From Alitta virens (taxonomy: Eukaryota > Annelida > Polychaeta > Phyllodocida > Nereididae), in NCBI GenBank assembly GCA_932294295.1, contig OW028575.1, forward strand, positions 17,302,058-17,366,057: a stretch of DNA of 64,000 nucleotides, read 5' to 3'. Every line of letters starts with the position of its first letter. Within the stretch, counting starts at the first letter, position 1. The notes below the pieces were generated by a model that had not been told where the DNA came from, did no database searches, and saw only the letters and a program-made list of their open reading frames with translations. Of the stretch, positions 23,660 to 36,546 are shown piece after piece. A program made the translations under genes and the position numbers.

Positions 23660-26463
23660 GTCAGTATTGATTTATTATATTCGTTGTAAAACATATAGTG
23701 ATACCAACCAGTCTTACAATGCTATTATCCAGAAGAGAATTTTTCCTAAGTAAACATCGTTGAAATCTTTTGCATTAAAATTCTAATAGCAAAATTTCGG
23801 TTGTTTGTAGTATTATCTAACAATATCTGTTAGTCATGATTTCTATGTATTTTTTTTTTGTTGCGTCAGTAGATTATTTTCAGTATTAATCATGAGACGT
23901 TAGTTGAGTTTCCTGTAGAGCTTCGAGTTTACCATATTTATTGGGAAGATCTATTTTTGGATGCCAAGGGTTTTGGAAGGGGTAACCTGCAGACTCAGCA
24001 AACGGGCTGGTTGTTTAGAAACCTTTCACCCCAGTAAGGGCTCAACACACTTTTTTCTTCAAGGAAAGTGTGTCAGTATAATAGAGAAACAACATGCATA
24101 GATAGATGGATAGACAGACATACAGACAGACAGACAGACAGACAGACAGATGGATAGATAGATAGATAGATAGATAGATATATAGATGATTAATTATAGC
24201 TTGGTGTGGCTTAATGTTGTAGTTTTACTCAGCTTAAGTTGAGCCTAGCTCTGGCTGGCTGCACTTGTTGACCCAACGTCAACCTCTTAATCCTGAATCA
24301 TTCCTTGCCGATCTCGAATTTCATGGAATCCTTCCAGAAACGTCATTTGTAAATGACAAGTGCCCTTGAATTTTGCCCGCAAACTGTCATGCCTGTCATT
24401 CAAACTAATTCTGATAATTTTGAATAATTATTCATTATTTATAGAATATATTTAACAAGGGTAGAGCTTAATTCGTAGATGCCATTTAAATTTAGATGAA
24501 CAATATAAAACCATTCATAAATTATGTAAAATTTATACTGCAGACACTACATATGGTACAGATGCAATCATTATTTAATATTAATAATTAGTTAGCATCT
24601 GTATATCATCCCTGAAAATGATAGTTCAACTGCCTCAGATTTTCACCTGAAGGCCACGTGACAATTATTGCCATAATAATACTGCGATGTTCAAAAACAT
24701 CTATTAATGAAAAGTGGTCGTATTAGCCAAATTCAAGTGTATTTTGCTGTTATTCCTTTATTTAGTTATTAGACGATGTTTGAAGAAGTTGGTTTGTCGT
24801 GACGCAGCTGGTATTTAACCCTTCACATGCACACGTTGCACAGTAACTTCACCTGAGCAAAACTTCCAGAGAACGCTAGCTCATAAACTATGAAGTACCT
24901 TGAGTTATGCACATAAATTGCAGGTGTTTACAATCAGCCACATGTGTAACTGTTCTGTGCTGACAAGCTGAACCAGAATGCAGTAAAAAAAGATAGTAGG
25001 TGCTTGGAGTGCTTATGACTCCATGGTAGGTGTAAGCCAAGGGGAGTCCTTTATCCTTTGTCTACTTTATTTAAAATATATGTATATATACGTGTGTGTG
25101 TATATATATCCAAATCTAAGAATATCTGAGATGGACTTGCATTATGACATTTTGTAATATTGCCAAATGGTCATTGCAATTAGTGACAACTTGATTTTTT
25201 TTCTTGCATGCTGAATTGATTTTGATAAAGTGAAGTTTACATACTGCATTTACTGGAAATCTGACGACCCCATTGATATAAGCGATTTGTTTTTTTAAGG
25301 AAGATGGAAAAATGAAGTTATAACTCAAAAGCTCTCAGATTAAAATTGAAATAAAATTTTCTGTGGAGTGAATTCTGAATATTAATAAAACGTATCATAT
25401 TTTGGGAGGAAATTTTTTCGAACTTACACAAGAATTTAATATCCGATGCTCAGATGGAAAGGAATGTATTACGAAGGAAATCTCTTTCTTTTTTCATGAA
25501 ATATCTATAAAAGGTATTTGCGTCACGGATAAATGTAGGGATGGATTGTGCTGCTTTGTGAAACGAAAAACCAGGACACAGCTATTTTATTCAAATGCAA
25601 AGTGACAAGCGATAACAAAAACACTAGGAGCTATCATATTGCCTGGTGCAATATGCATAAACAGTATATATACGAAAATTCTGTTTCAGCGTTTACAAAT
25701 GTTTTCTGTGTTTTTATCATGCGATGTATGAGAGGTTGAATTGGGGAAATCTTTCACTGGTATCTGGGAGGGAGTAAGGTCATGTTAGCACCTTCCTTTA
25801 ATTATAGACTACATATAGTTGGCCGTATCCTAAATTTATAGTAGTTTAGGTTAGGTGTAAGCTGAAAGAAAATCTTTATTCAGTCTAATGTTACCTATTT
25901 TGTTTTTGACAGGTAATAAGTATGCATACTTCACATAGGGCCTGTTAAAGAATCTTATAATTTACCACATGTTTATTTATTTATTAATACAGGAATTTAT
26001 TTCACGACGTTGTTATATTTCACGAAGCTGAAAGCTGAGTGAAATATGACAACTGTTTTCTCAAAATATTAACAAGTGATAACGATGTTATCCTCCTACT
26101 ACTTTCCACAATAAAAAACCAAAGATTAATTTGGCAGTCAAGCCCATGAACCCACAGTGCTAAAAACGCCAAAAAATGAACGATGTAAACAAACACAATT
26201 TACTGTTTCTGAATGTCATAGAGATATGATCTGTCCCCATGACAATTCTCCGTTCCTTTGGCAACATATTAATACCAAGTTTGTCATTCTACTACACCCT
26301 TCATAACAAAGACAGGAGCAAGTTTGATCATTGAAAAAGACCTTTGAGCAAGCAGCGCTGAGGTCTCTTTGTAGGCTCAAACCAGTAGGTTTTCAGAAGG
26401 ACTATAATTTAGTATAAGTTTTCAAACTTAAACAGAACACATTTTACCACCTGCACATTTTAA
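23660..26463. other. Kinase intron 2, left part
   Basis: A (GACA)n-(GATA)n microsatellite lies at 24107-24182, and a (TA/TG)n stretch at 25078-25110. Otherwise no gene or clear element. Confidence 0.5.
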
Positions 26464-28458
26464 TTAAAGGGGAACTAACACCTTCAGCACTTTACCTCTC
26501 AGAAGTTAGCTTAGAAACACATCCCCGCCATTCATAACTTGTATATATGCACTGGTAAAGTAATATCCTGCATTAATTAGGTCTGTGTTGTGAACTACGG
26601 AGGCCGCCATTTTCGAGATTCCCGGTGTTTTGCACTCACCGGAAATACATCACTGTTGTACTACATGTCTCAGTTAATGAGAGCCAAGTATTCTAGAGGC
26701 TTGGCATTGCAACTGATGATAACAACATACTGCCAATAACAGGTGTTGATTGCACTTGAGCTTTTGTTATACTAAGAGCTAGGAATCTCTAAATATTCCT
26801 AGCTAAGAGCATGTCACAGTTCTCACCAAGTGTCAAGTAAATTGTTATTGAACAATTTGAGACAATGCAATTAATTATCCATGCATAAATGACGACCTCT
26901 TATCTCGTGGTGAAAAACAATGACTTTGAAAATGTGGATAACTGAGTACTAAATTATCATTATTTTTTTTTTAAGATTTTAGAGAGGTATTATGTATTAG
27001 ATTCATCAATGTTGTATTTTTCTCAACCTCCATGGCAGGGAACAACATACATATCAGCCTTGGCATATAAGCCTAAAATATAAAATCACATGGAGAGTAT
27101 AGAAAATCAAAAAGTGTACAAATCAAAAGCAAAATATTTATAAAAAGATAGCACCCATTGGGTTAAAAAGGCTTACATTGGTAAATAATTACGTTAAAAA
27201 GTACTCATCAGACTCTCATGATCAAACCTCCGTGCCCACCCAGAGTACAGGTTGATTGTGACCAGGCCGAGGAATGAACTTTCATTAAAAATTGTATATT
27301 AGAATTCGCATATTTTTTAACACTGATATAGGCCTATAAATAGGTGATATTTACACATCAAAATTAAATTAATTGAATTGACATAACATATATAAAAAAA
27401 AAAGTCCATTGCTGTAGTAGAGTCATTTATAATTACTTGGGTGTATTGCCAAGTATGAGTTTTAAATATATCTATAATAGGATAAAATTATCGCACATAT
27501 GCATAAATTATATGTATGGCTATTTTTGCAGTGTTTTACGCCTAATTTCTTTCATTATTAAAACTCATATCTCAGAAACTACAAGTCATACATAACTTGA
27601 CTTTCAGAGCTGCAAATTTGATTTTTATTGGTGTCAATTGGGTTAATGCCTCAGTATAATTGCATTATGAAAAGGTGTCAGGCTGAATTGCTTTTATGTC
27701 AATTTGACACTGATGGTAAATAATATCTTTTATGGCCAATAACAGACCTTTCCCAAGTCTTCTATGCACGGATCAGACTTCAGCAGTTTACATCAAGACT
27801 ATATGCTCTGGAACAGGCTACCACCATATGATATAAGAAGTAAATTTTATGAATAAACATTCATCTGAAAAGCGATGCAGAGCAATTTTATTGAATCTAT
27901 AGTGCTATAAAAATAACCTATTATTATGATAAGACTATATATATAGTTATGTCCTATAATAAACCTGTCAATTTGGATTAGCCTTTAATACATGTAGGGG
28001 TTAATAAAAGAAATGTTATTTTGAAATAGCTTATTTCCTGATAGACATAATCTTTCTAATGGTGTATAATAAGCAATGATTAAATTGAAACTGATATAAC
28101 ACCAAGGCTTATGGTTGGGTGGTGTAATAAAATGTATACCTACATAAATACAAATCATTTTTTCATTGCAATTAGTCCTAATTCAACTTATGCTATCTTT
28201 TCATTGCAATGAACAATGAAGTGGATTAGTTGCAATCTGCGCAGATTTAAGAGTACATAAGTGACGTCACTAGCTTGCGTGCCGTGTGCAATAATGGCGG
28301 CCCCCAGCATTTCGGCGGACCGTGAAAAATGTACTATTAATCGGTGTAAAATCATACTAAACGTATCTTTTTAACTATTCTTTTCACTACAATATATTTA
28401 TTTACATCTAATAGATCTTTTAAAATTAACATGCAAAGGTCCTTGTGTTCCCCTTTAA
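26464..28458. mobile_element. Non-autonomous DNA transposon with TTAA target duplication
   Basis: About 1,987 bp between two TTAA sites, with terminal inverted repeats AGGGGAAC...CACC at 26468 and GTGTTCCCCT ending at 28454. Inverted subterminal blocks share GGCCGCCATT (26600) and AATGGCGGCC (28293). TTAA duplication occurs in piggyBac and Kolobok superfamilies. The AGGG start favours Kolobok but this is inference. No transposase. A short LINE-like C-terminal motif (LWNRLPPYDIRSKF, 27797-27856) sits inside. Confidence 0.65.
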
Positions 28459-28841
28459 AGAAGCTTCTAGCCAGTTGTTACGACGAAAATGTAAGCGATA
28501 ACCCTTAAGTCTGCCCCGAGATACATTTTTCTATTAGACAGTTTAATTTAATTAAAAGCAAATAAGCTGGAAAGCTACAGGCATGAGATCCGAAAGAAGT
28601 GCACCAAAAGATAAGTAATTCCTACAAGGCGAGTAGAGATATAGAAGGCACTCACTAGTTATTAAACTATGCATACAGCCACAAACGTATGATGCAAAAA
28701 AGTATATACACTGTAACACACCTGTAGGCAAACAAGCTAGGTTTCATGATATAGTTGGATTCGGTATAAAATTTCTAATTGAATCTTATCTAGAGCTGAA
28801 AAGAATCTAGCTACCAAACTAAACAGACAGACAGACAGCTC

Positions 28842-28942
28842 GACTGACTGACTGACTGACTGACTGACTCCAGTTCCTCAGACTTGATTGATTCAAGGGT
28901 GGTATTTCACTTCAAAGTATATACAGTCAGTCAGTCAGTCAG
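28842..28942. repeat. Inverted pair of (CTGA)n / (CAGT)n microsatellites
   Basis: (ACTG)n at 28842-28870 and its reverse complement (CAGT)n at 28924-28942, about 53 bp apart, preceded by (ACAG)n. They could form a hairpin with about 18 bp of stem. Confidence 0.85.
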
Positions 28943-31061
28943 AATAATCCCCTAGATGTCAGAATGTTACCTCTCTTGATATAGCGCAAGTGCTGGCTTT
29001 TACCCTTGGGCAAAGAGCAACTATTGATGGAAAACACTAGCATTGTATGCCAATAGTTCTAGCAGCTAGCCAAGTTTCATTTCACTTCATAAAAACATAT
29101 ATAGTGTTGCACATCATTTGTAATATATGTGATATTCTTAATACAAGTGCTGTCGCTTTATGTGTTCATGGTCACAGGCAACACAGACCGAACATCAAAA
29201 TCGACAACAGGCCATGCATTATACTATATGCATCAAAATAGAGCATAAGCTGGGAGTTACTGATAAACCGGACCGTATGATCAGGCCGAATTAAGCCCAT
29301 TACTCAGGGCAGAAAATTATATCATGACCAGTCATTGACCACTGTATTAGTAAAATACTGAACTTTTTATAGGGACAATGCGCCTTGTTGCACGTACAGT
29401 AGGACATGTTTAATATATTAGCCAACAATGGCCCAACATACTTTGAAATTGTAGGCGTAACCTTAACAGTAACTCGGAACAGTTCGACAGACTGCAACAC
29501 TAAACCCTTGCTACACAGGCCTTTCTCAACTCCTTGGCAGTCCGTAAAAAGCCAAGCATGGCCAGTTTAGTGGACTAGACATTCCACCATCACTATATGG
29601 CTGTCAGTAATTATGTTTACTTGAACAGCTTAACCTTTATTAAGCCTTCATTAAGCCTTCGACCTTTCCTATCCAGGCCAGTGTCCTGCTTAGGCTATAG
29701 CAAGACGGTCTCATTAGCACTGTTATATACAATGGGATGAGATTTATCCGACCAGGAGCAACCCTCTAAGGGAGATTGATTGATGAAATGAAAGTGTTGC
29801 AAATTTAACGTCTCATGCGACCGACGAGCTGAGATAGTTTATGAAAATTGCCCGGGCCAGGATTTCAATAGAGCTGGCCAGCGTGTTAACTGGCCTTTGC
29901 CTAATTATTAATAAGCAATTAGGCCACCCAATTTCCAAGGAGTTTGGAATTAAAGTGGTGCTTGTAATTGTATTCAACCAAGGCATTCCTTCAAATTGAA
30001 AAATTCCACACTACTTCATTTCAGCCATATCCATACTGCTCCAGTACTTCTCAAGTTTATCACAACTCCCTAGCTCTCTTATCAATGAAGCTATGTCTGT
30101 GGTACTCAGCTGGCTGTTTGCATAGCTGGGAGTCATAGAGCAGCTTTACCTGCCATCCCAGTTAACTAGCAAAGAGTGTAGGAAGTTTTTCCCAGAAATG
30201 AAACAAGTCTCCAGGCAACCGAAGAGCCACTCACAATTGGCTTCCAAGCCACACACATTCTCCATTACACTTTAACTCCTCGCACTAAACTCGTAAGATG
30301 TAGACTTGGAAGGGTAAGACACTCACAGGATAACCTTACCTCAACTATGAAGTGCATTGTAACCAGCTGAACAATGCGTTTCTCACATTACACTTTGCTG
30401 CAAACATCTACCTTCCCCACACAACTCTACACCCAATGACCTAACACAATAGTGGTCTGAATAGTGGGCTGTATTTCACGTGCAGTAACATCCCACCTGA
30501 AGAAAGTCTCACAATTAGAACCACCTCATAATTAAGACAACCGCAGTTCGGATCCACCTCTGTTCTCGCCATTTTATTAATTTCTTTATTAAGCCAACCT
30601 CACCATAAAAGCCAGTGAATTTGTAACTAGAAGATGGTCGTACTGTTGGTGTTCTGCTGTCAAAACATTTACAAAAGCATTCTAGAGATGACCATACAGC
30701 AATTTTTAAAATGTATGTATACGCATAATGGATACACCTTTTTATCTCACTTATGATATTGTATTTTATTGCTCTTTTCTATGTTACATGGTATATTTAG
30801 AAATAAAAATCTCCTTGTTCTTGGTGGGAAACACTGCACAGTGCCTTAATATCAGAATTTTTAGTAGAACTTCGAAAACGGGTATTGCACAAACCATAAA
30901 AACTGATGTCACTCACTACTGTACAATAATTGTGCGGTGATAACCTGTGCGTGGAATCAGTTTGTAAAAGAAAACGGCAAACTGGATCTGATCGACTTTT
31001 CTACTTTCTAACTAAATGTTAACATGTATAGTCAAATGATAAAACGTGTTTTATTTTGCAG
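28943..31061. other. Kinase intron 2, right part
   Basis: A weak minus-strand SINE fragment may lie at 29755-29900 (CAACCCTCTAAGGGAGATTG, GTTAACTGGCC). The rest shows no gene. Confidence 0.35.
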
Positions 31062-31175
31062 AAGGAGAACTGGAGGTGTCCAAAGGAGGCAAAGTGCTGG
31101 GCACCATGTCTTCGGGCAAAGCATTTGGAGAACTGGCCATCCTCTACAACTGCAAAAGAACTGCCTCGGTCAAAG
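31062..31175 (+). CDS. PRKG: cGMP-dependent protein kinase, exon 3 (phosphate-binding cassette of domain A)
   Basis: 114-bp exon between TTTTATTTTGCAG| and |GTCAGT. It encodes 38 residues including [16 protein letters not shown] and the phosphate-binding cassette [17 protein letters not shown]. The Glu of FGEL and the Arg of KRTAS are the ribose- and phosphate-contacting residues known in the family. The Thr after that Arg is the residue linked with cGMP over cAMP preference. The RTASVK ending, rather than RTATVK, is closer to PKG II and some invertebrate PKGs. The exon is in phase 1 at both ends. Confidence 0.95.
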
Positions 31176-33073
31176 GTCAGTCTCCTTCTGCTAATATGTT
31201 TACTGTTTTGTCAAAAAGAAATTGTTGAAGTCGTATATAATCTTACAATAAACTTATTATAAAGTGACAAAAGTTTCAGCTTAAATAATGGGTAAACGTG
31301 TGAGGGACAGTGGACAATGTTTCATTTCATATATTTTTTAGAAATTAAAAATCTTCTAATTATTGGCAATTCTCAGACAAATGGTTTCACAGGGTCTTCG
31401 GTAAATGCTCCTTCCCCAATAGTAAAATTAGTTATCATTTATGAATATTACATAACACAGTACTCAGCTTGGACAGTAATGGACAGTCTCTGGCTGGCCA
31501 GAACATTGGTGATGCAAACCTCTTTTCTGTCATTGGCTTGGTTATTTCTTGAGGCCATATTAGAAGTATGATTTGTGTTATGCCAGTCAATTGCAACAGT
31601 TGGATTAAAGAAAGACAATTGGATCAGTTGTTTAGACATTGATCCAAACTGGACCATGGGGACCTTGGGAGAGGATAGAAGTTGTCAGACTAAAGGGACA
31701 TGCCTAATGAAAGACTGATTGCTTTGGCCATCCCTTGATACTGTTTAAGCTTGGCTAAATTAGAACCTCTATGCATTTAGATGCTAGCCCTAGTTGCCTG
31801 TGAATGTGATGACATTTGTAGCAGGTCAACCGCACCACTGTGTGATTTTGCAGTGAACCAGTAGAGTGATGTCACAGTTTACATCTGAGCTCAAGTAGCT
31901 TCTAATTCGTTTTAGGGTTTTACAGGTATTCTTGTGTACTGGTTAGAAAAGTTGTGCACTTTTTCTAACAGCCAACTTCATAGTCTTGGAAACTGAACTC
32001 CAGAGCAGAGAGAGCTGCTCCAGAGGACGTCATTTGATCCAGGACTCTCATTGGCTGAGGGACTGCTTTACCAATGGGAGACCTGCATTTGACGTCCTCT
32101 GGAATATAGCTACCAAGTCTGTGAGATTAATTTTCGTGTATGAAATTTGCTGTAATAAAGCAGAAAATGTGTAAAAAAAAAAAAGAAGTGTGTCTCTAAA
32201 TTAAGGGTAAACATATATATGCTGATAAAAGCCCTGCAAAAGCCATTAACCAGCGTTCACCTGATTGACACCGATACAGACTGCCAATTGAAAAACCACA
32301 CTACAGTGGACCTGTTCAAGCATGACTCTTAATTTTGAAGTGAATCTGTTCAGTTCCTCAATGTAAGATTATAGCACCCGAACGCATGCCAAAGTCAAAA
32401 CCTTATTTATAGTGACTTTCATGAATGGCTGGACAATTTATAGGCGCTTTACGGATGCAGCTTACAGATGACTGACTTTAAATGGAAACGTCCAGTCGTC
32501 TATTTTCCGCTTAGAACTGATTGTTTGCTCTTTATTGCCCATTTCTGGTTCAAACAGCAGAATGATCAATGTTAATTGCTCTCCCCAGACAATGCAATAG
32601 CAAAACATCCTTCTTCCATTTCGGGAATTTTCAATGAAACGAGAAACCAAAAAAAAAAAAAAGATAATCTTCCATTGTCCATTTATTGTTGTACACATTA
32701 ACACTGGCCATTGTGAATGCCACTGTCTGATCGTAAGGTCGAATAGATTTAATAAGCCATTGCCATACAATGGAGTATGATTGCAAGTTCTAATTGCTTG
32801 AGAAGCATTACTAATGAGCCAGACCAGAGTGGGTTGAGAACCATTGTGTCAGTCACAAGCCATTAAGTTAGAGATAATTGGTGTATTCATTCTGTCCATA
32901 TTGTTTTGCGGCGTTTGTCTGTATAAAACACAATATCATCATCCTGTTCATGTTGTGGGACACTGAGATGTAGTTCGGGAAATTCTATATGCATATATAT
33001 AGTGCTTGTGTATTGTGCTCGACCACAAGAGTGGACAATGGTCAGTACCACAACAATGCCATCTCTCATAGGC
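31176..33073. other. Kinase intron 3, left part
   Basis: Holds one MITE copy (31979-32128). This is followed by AATAAAGCAGAAAATGTG and an A12 run at 32172-32183, which could mark a retroposed transcript end. Nothing else recognised. Confidence 0.4.
31979..32128. mobile_element. Palindromic MITE, copy 1
   Basis: Inverted arms: AGTCTTGGAAACTGAACTCC and GACGTCA...CCAGGACTCTCATTGG on the left, mirrored on the right by CCAATGGGAG, GACGTCCTCTGGAAT and TAGCTACCAAGTCT. Same family as 38260-38436. Confidence 0.65.
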
Positions 33074-33187
33074 GGTCAGGAAATTAACTCTCATTCGCTT
33101 CATAACATGATGGAACCTTACATAGGTGTGTCATCTACCTGAAAGTTCCATCATGTTATGTAGCGAATGAGAGTTAATTTTCTGACC
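33074..33187. repeat. Near-perfect hairpin with 43-bp arms
   Basis: Left arm 33074-33116 and right arm 33145-33187 are reverse complements at 41 of 43 positions, with a 28-base loop. It could be a very young short MITE or a precursor-like RNA hairpin. No target duplication is obvious. Confidence 0.9.
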
Positions 33188-33304
33188 AAATATGGCTGGC
33201 TTCTTTTATTACCTGTTGCTGTAATATAAATGTATATTATTAAGCAGTGGTGGTGAAAATCAACAGTGATGAAAGTGAGAAGAGGAATCAACTATTTTTC
33301 ACCT

Positions 33305-33462
33305 TTAGCCCATGCATGGGGTCGATCACTTGCCTCAGCATAGACACTAAGTAAGAAAAATCTGACTTATCATGTTAATGGCATCAAGCTGAGGTGTAGC
33401 TCATGCAGCCGAGTACCTTGTTTAGTGGCCAATGTCTTAACCACTAGGCCACCCAGTTGCTT
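33305..33462 (-). mobile_element. tRNA-derived SINE fragment
   Basis: Minus strand shows box A-like GGTGGCCTAGTGGTTAAGAC. The core phrase AGTGTCTATGCTGAGGCAAG follows further downstream on the same strand. Confidence 0.65.
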
Positions 33463-33508
33463 TCATCAAATGTATGCACTTAAAAAACGTGCGTTGAGTC
33501 TCTTAGGA

Positions 33509-33703
33509 TATATCTAAGTAAATGTATATCTAAGTAAATGCATATCTAAGTAAATGCATATCTAAGTAAATGTATATCTAAGTAAATGTATATCTAAGTA
33601 AATGTATATCTAAGTAAATGTATATCTAAGTAAATGTATATCTAAGTAAATGCATATCTAAGTAAATGCATATCTAAGTAAATTTATATCTAAGTAAATT
33701 TAT
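33509..33703. repeat. 16-bp minisatellite (TATATCTAAGTAAATG)n
   Basis: About 12 tandem copies differing mainly at one position (TATATC/CATATC) and in the last two units. Confidence 0.97.
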
Positions 33704-34033
33704 AAGTACTGATGTCCAAAGTGCAGTTTTGGCATGGAAGCGTGATCCTCTCTTGTAAAAAAAAAAAGGCTTAATGCCAGCCAAGACAAATTGCTGTTTT
33801 TTTTTCACCCTTTTGAGATGGGATTATGCAATTTATGCCCAGGGCCAAACTAAAGACTATACAGCAGTTAGTCACGTGAGATGCAATTTAACACACATTT
33901 GGCTGAAGCAGTGTCTCATGTGTTGAATCCAAAAAAGGTGGTTGAATTTTTTGCGGCGAGAATGCCGCGAGATGGATGGTTTTGCAGCATTATGGCAGCA
34001 AGAATATTATAATATATTCATAGACGTAGACAG

Positions 34034-34338
34034 TACAGTTAGTTTCATAAAATACGGTCGACTCTATATAGCTGTAGTGTAGCCTATTCCTGGCTGTAGC
34101 TATAACTTGCTAAAGCCAACTGCATCTGTCTACTCCTATAGCTTATAGTCGGCTTACTAAAAAAATATAAACCTTGGCAATTTATCTAATATCATAAATA
34201 TGTACTTTTAGATCCAGCTTCGAGAAGCCAGCTATAGCCAGACAGTTCTGTGCAGTGGCAGGTAGAATCATATAGCAGAAGTTATCTGGCTTTGTCTAAG
34301 TTCAATTTGACAGGCCATTTTTAATGAAACTATCTGTA
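34034..34338. mobile_element. MITE with ACAGTTAGTTTCAT ends, copy 1
   Basis: Begins TACAGTTAGTTTCATAAAA and ends with the inverted version ATGAAACTATCTGTA. Forms a direct diverged repeat with 34373-34637. Confidence 0.65.
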
Positions 34339-34372
34339 CTTTATTAGCCCAGAGGGAAATTTGTTTTGCATT

Positions 34373-34637
34373 GACAGTTAGTTTCATAAAAAACGGTAGA
34401 CTTTGGACGGCGGCCTATACCTGACTGTGGTCTAAACATGCTAAAGCCAGCTGCTTCTGTCCACTTCTATAGCTAATAGTCAGCTTAAATTTATCACCAG
34501 AAAAGTGTAAACACTGGCAAATTTAACAAATTGATCTATTATAAATATGTACTTTTAGATTCAATTTTGAGTAGCCAGCTATGACAGCTTTGGCTAGGTT
34601 CAATTTGACGGGCCAGTTTTGATGAAACTTACTGTAC
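34373..34637. mobile_element. MITE with ACAGTTAGTTTCAT ends, copy 2
   Basis: Shares CTAAAGCCAGCTGC, AAATATGTACTTTTAGAT and CAATTTGAC with copy 1 in the same order, ending ATGAAACTTACTGTA. Confidence 0.65.
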
Positions 34638-35487
34638 AGGCATCAATATAAAGAAGTAATATTGATATGTTGTTTGCTACAATGCTTGTGAAGTTTAACA
34701 ACATTTGCAGATGACAAATATCTTTGGTGGCTTTACTTTTATACTTTACTCACTGTAGTTTAAATCCCATTCAGTGCTACCTCATTCGAATACATTCTGA
34801 TGTTCGTAAATTGCAAATGCTGAGTGCGCAAGGTCATTGTGTGTTGTGTTGGCTGTTATCTTTGTGTCAGAAGTCTGGAACTGCATGTGTCACCAAGGCT
34901 TTCATTTAATGAGCATCAAAGATGAGGGGAGATGTGAGGAATGCATATGGAGCCTGAAGGAGTCGTATGTAGTGGTGCACACAGACGTCTTGTAGCAATC
35001 AGGAGATGACAGTGGTCCCCTGGCGGTCCTGTCTTAATGGGCAAGGTGTGTAGAGCTGTCTGCCCTTATGTCCAGGGCCCATGTCCACTTTTCTCAGTGG
35101 CTGAGCCTCCTGTCTTTAGCAGCAGCCAATGTGTTCGTCTCATCACTGCCTTCCTATCACAAACCTATCAAAGGTCTTCTCGTGACGCCCATTCATCGTA
35201 TGAAGGACCTGAGAGGACAGGCACAAGGACAGATCTCCTGGTGCCAACGTCTTGCCATTGTTTGCCCAGCTGACAGTGCCATGCTTTTCTCCTTGATGCA
35301 TCAGCCAAATATGTGTTTGTGTGTTGTCCTATTATGCCATCCCATCTGCCCTGATCACCCAGCTCTCCACAAAGGCATATGTGGTCTCCACCACCTCCTA
35401 CACCCTCGAGTACAAGAGTGAGAACGAGGGCATCATTCATCCGGTCGTTCCATTGGTTGAATTCACATTTCCCCAAATAATTTGATT
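34638..35487. other. Kinase intron 3; overlapping short open frames, no gene recognised
   Basis: Frames at 35037-35273 and 35068-35421 overlap each other and an antisense frame. None resembles a known protein or has splice context I would defend. Confidence 0.3.
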
Positions 35488-35757
35488 TTGCAACATTGCT
35501 CTATAGGTGATGAAAGTAGGTCAATTACTGCGCCCGTTGAATTCAACAGTTCTAGTTCTTTAATATCACCGAATCTGGCGTTATTTAGGACTGTTAAGCA
35601 TGGATTGTCGCCGTTTTGAACTCTAGTGGTTGAACCTTGCTCCCCCACCAGGATTGTTGCTCCGTCCGTAATCTGGCAGACCCTCAGGGCTATCGCCCTT
35701 CGCCCAGCGCCCCTAGTGGCGTAACATTGCAATGACTGGAGAGGGTCTGCGTAGGAG
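35488..35757. repeat. Dispersed repeat, copy 1
   Basis: Shares GCAACATTGCTCTA, AGGTCAATTACTGCGCCC, GTTAAGCAT and ATCTGGCAGACCCTCAG in order with copy 2 at 36246-36546. No coding capacity apparent. Confidence 0.8.
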
Positions 35758-36245
35758 AATGACACTTCCCATTACACAGACGTAAACTGAGGCCCTCTGC
35801 CACAATTCTGTTCATCTAAAAAAGAATAGAAAGTGCCATGCATTGTAATTTTATCATAGTTTCTCCTTTTTCTATGGAGCCCCCAAGTGGACATAGAAAA
35901 TGAAAAATAGGGGAGTTGTAAATCTTCTTCAAATGAGCCAAAATTTTGCATGTGTGAGACAGAAATGACAGTGAGAAACTTTTCAAATGCTAGTCCATCG
36001 AAATATATGATATTTTTTTCGACATGCTAAAGGCCAAGCCTTTCCAAGAAATCCTACCTCCTCATCATCATAACAAGTATCATTAATTTTTCCTTTGAAA
36101 AAAAAAAAAAAGAAGCATCTTTGGTGAATCCTGGAAAGTTTCAATTTTCAGACCACAAAAAGAATAATAAAATTTGGACTGGAGCTTACATCTGCAAATT
36201 ACTGTCCTTCACTGGTTTGACACATATCAAGGACCTCCAGACTGT

Positions 36246-36546
36246 GATTTCGCAACATTGCTCTAATGGCGTCAAAACTAGGTCAATTACTGCGCCCATT
36301 GATTTCTATGCAGCGGCAAACAAAGTAGTTCATCAAATATCACAGAATCTGGAGTTATTTTGCGTTGTTAAGCATAGATTATCACTGCTTTGGATTCTAA
36401 AGGTGATAGAAACTGATATAAAGTGTTAAATTTGTTGCTTCCCCTCCAGGATCGTGGCTCCATCTGAAATCTGGCAGACCCTCAGAGCTGTCCCCTTCGC
36501 TAAGTGCCCCCTAGTGGTGTACTGTTGCAATGAGGGGAGAGGGTCT
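36246..36546. repeat. Dispersed repeat, copy 2
   Basis: Diverged direct copy of 35488-35757, with an insertion of about 30 bp. Both end near CTAGTGG...TGCAATGA...GGAGAGGGTCT. Confidence 0.8.

Noticed and set aside
35037..35476. Overlapping frames as a candidate gene
   Set aside because: Three overlapping frames on two strands with no family resemblance; typical of locally GC-richer random sequence.
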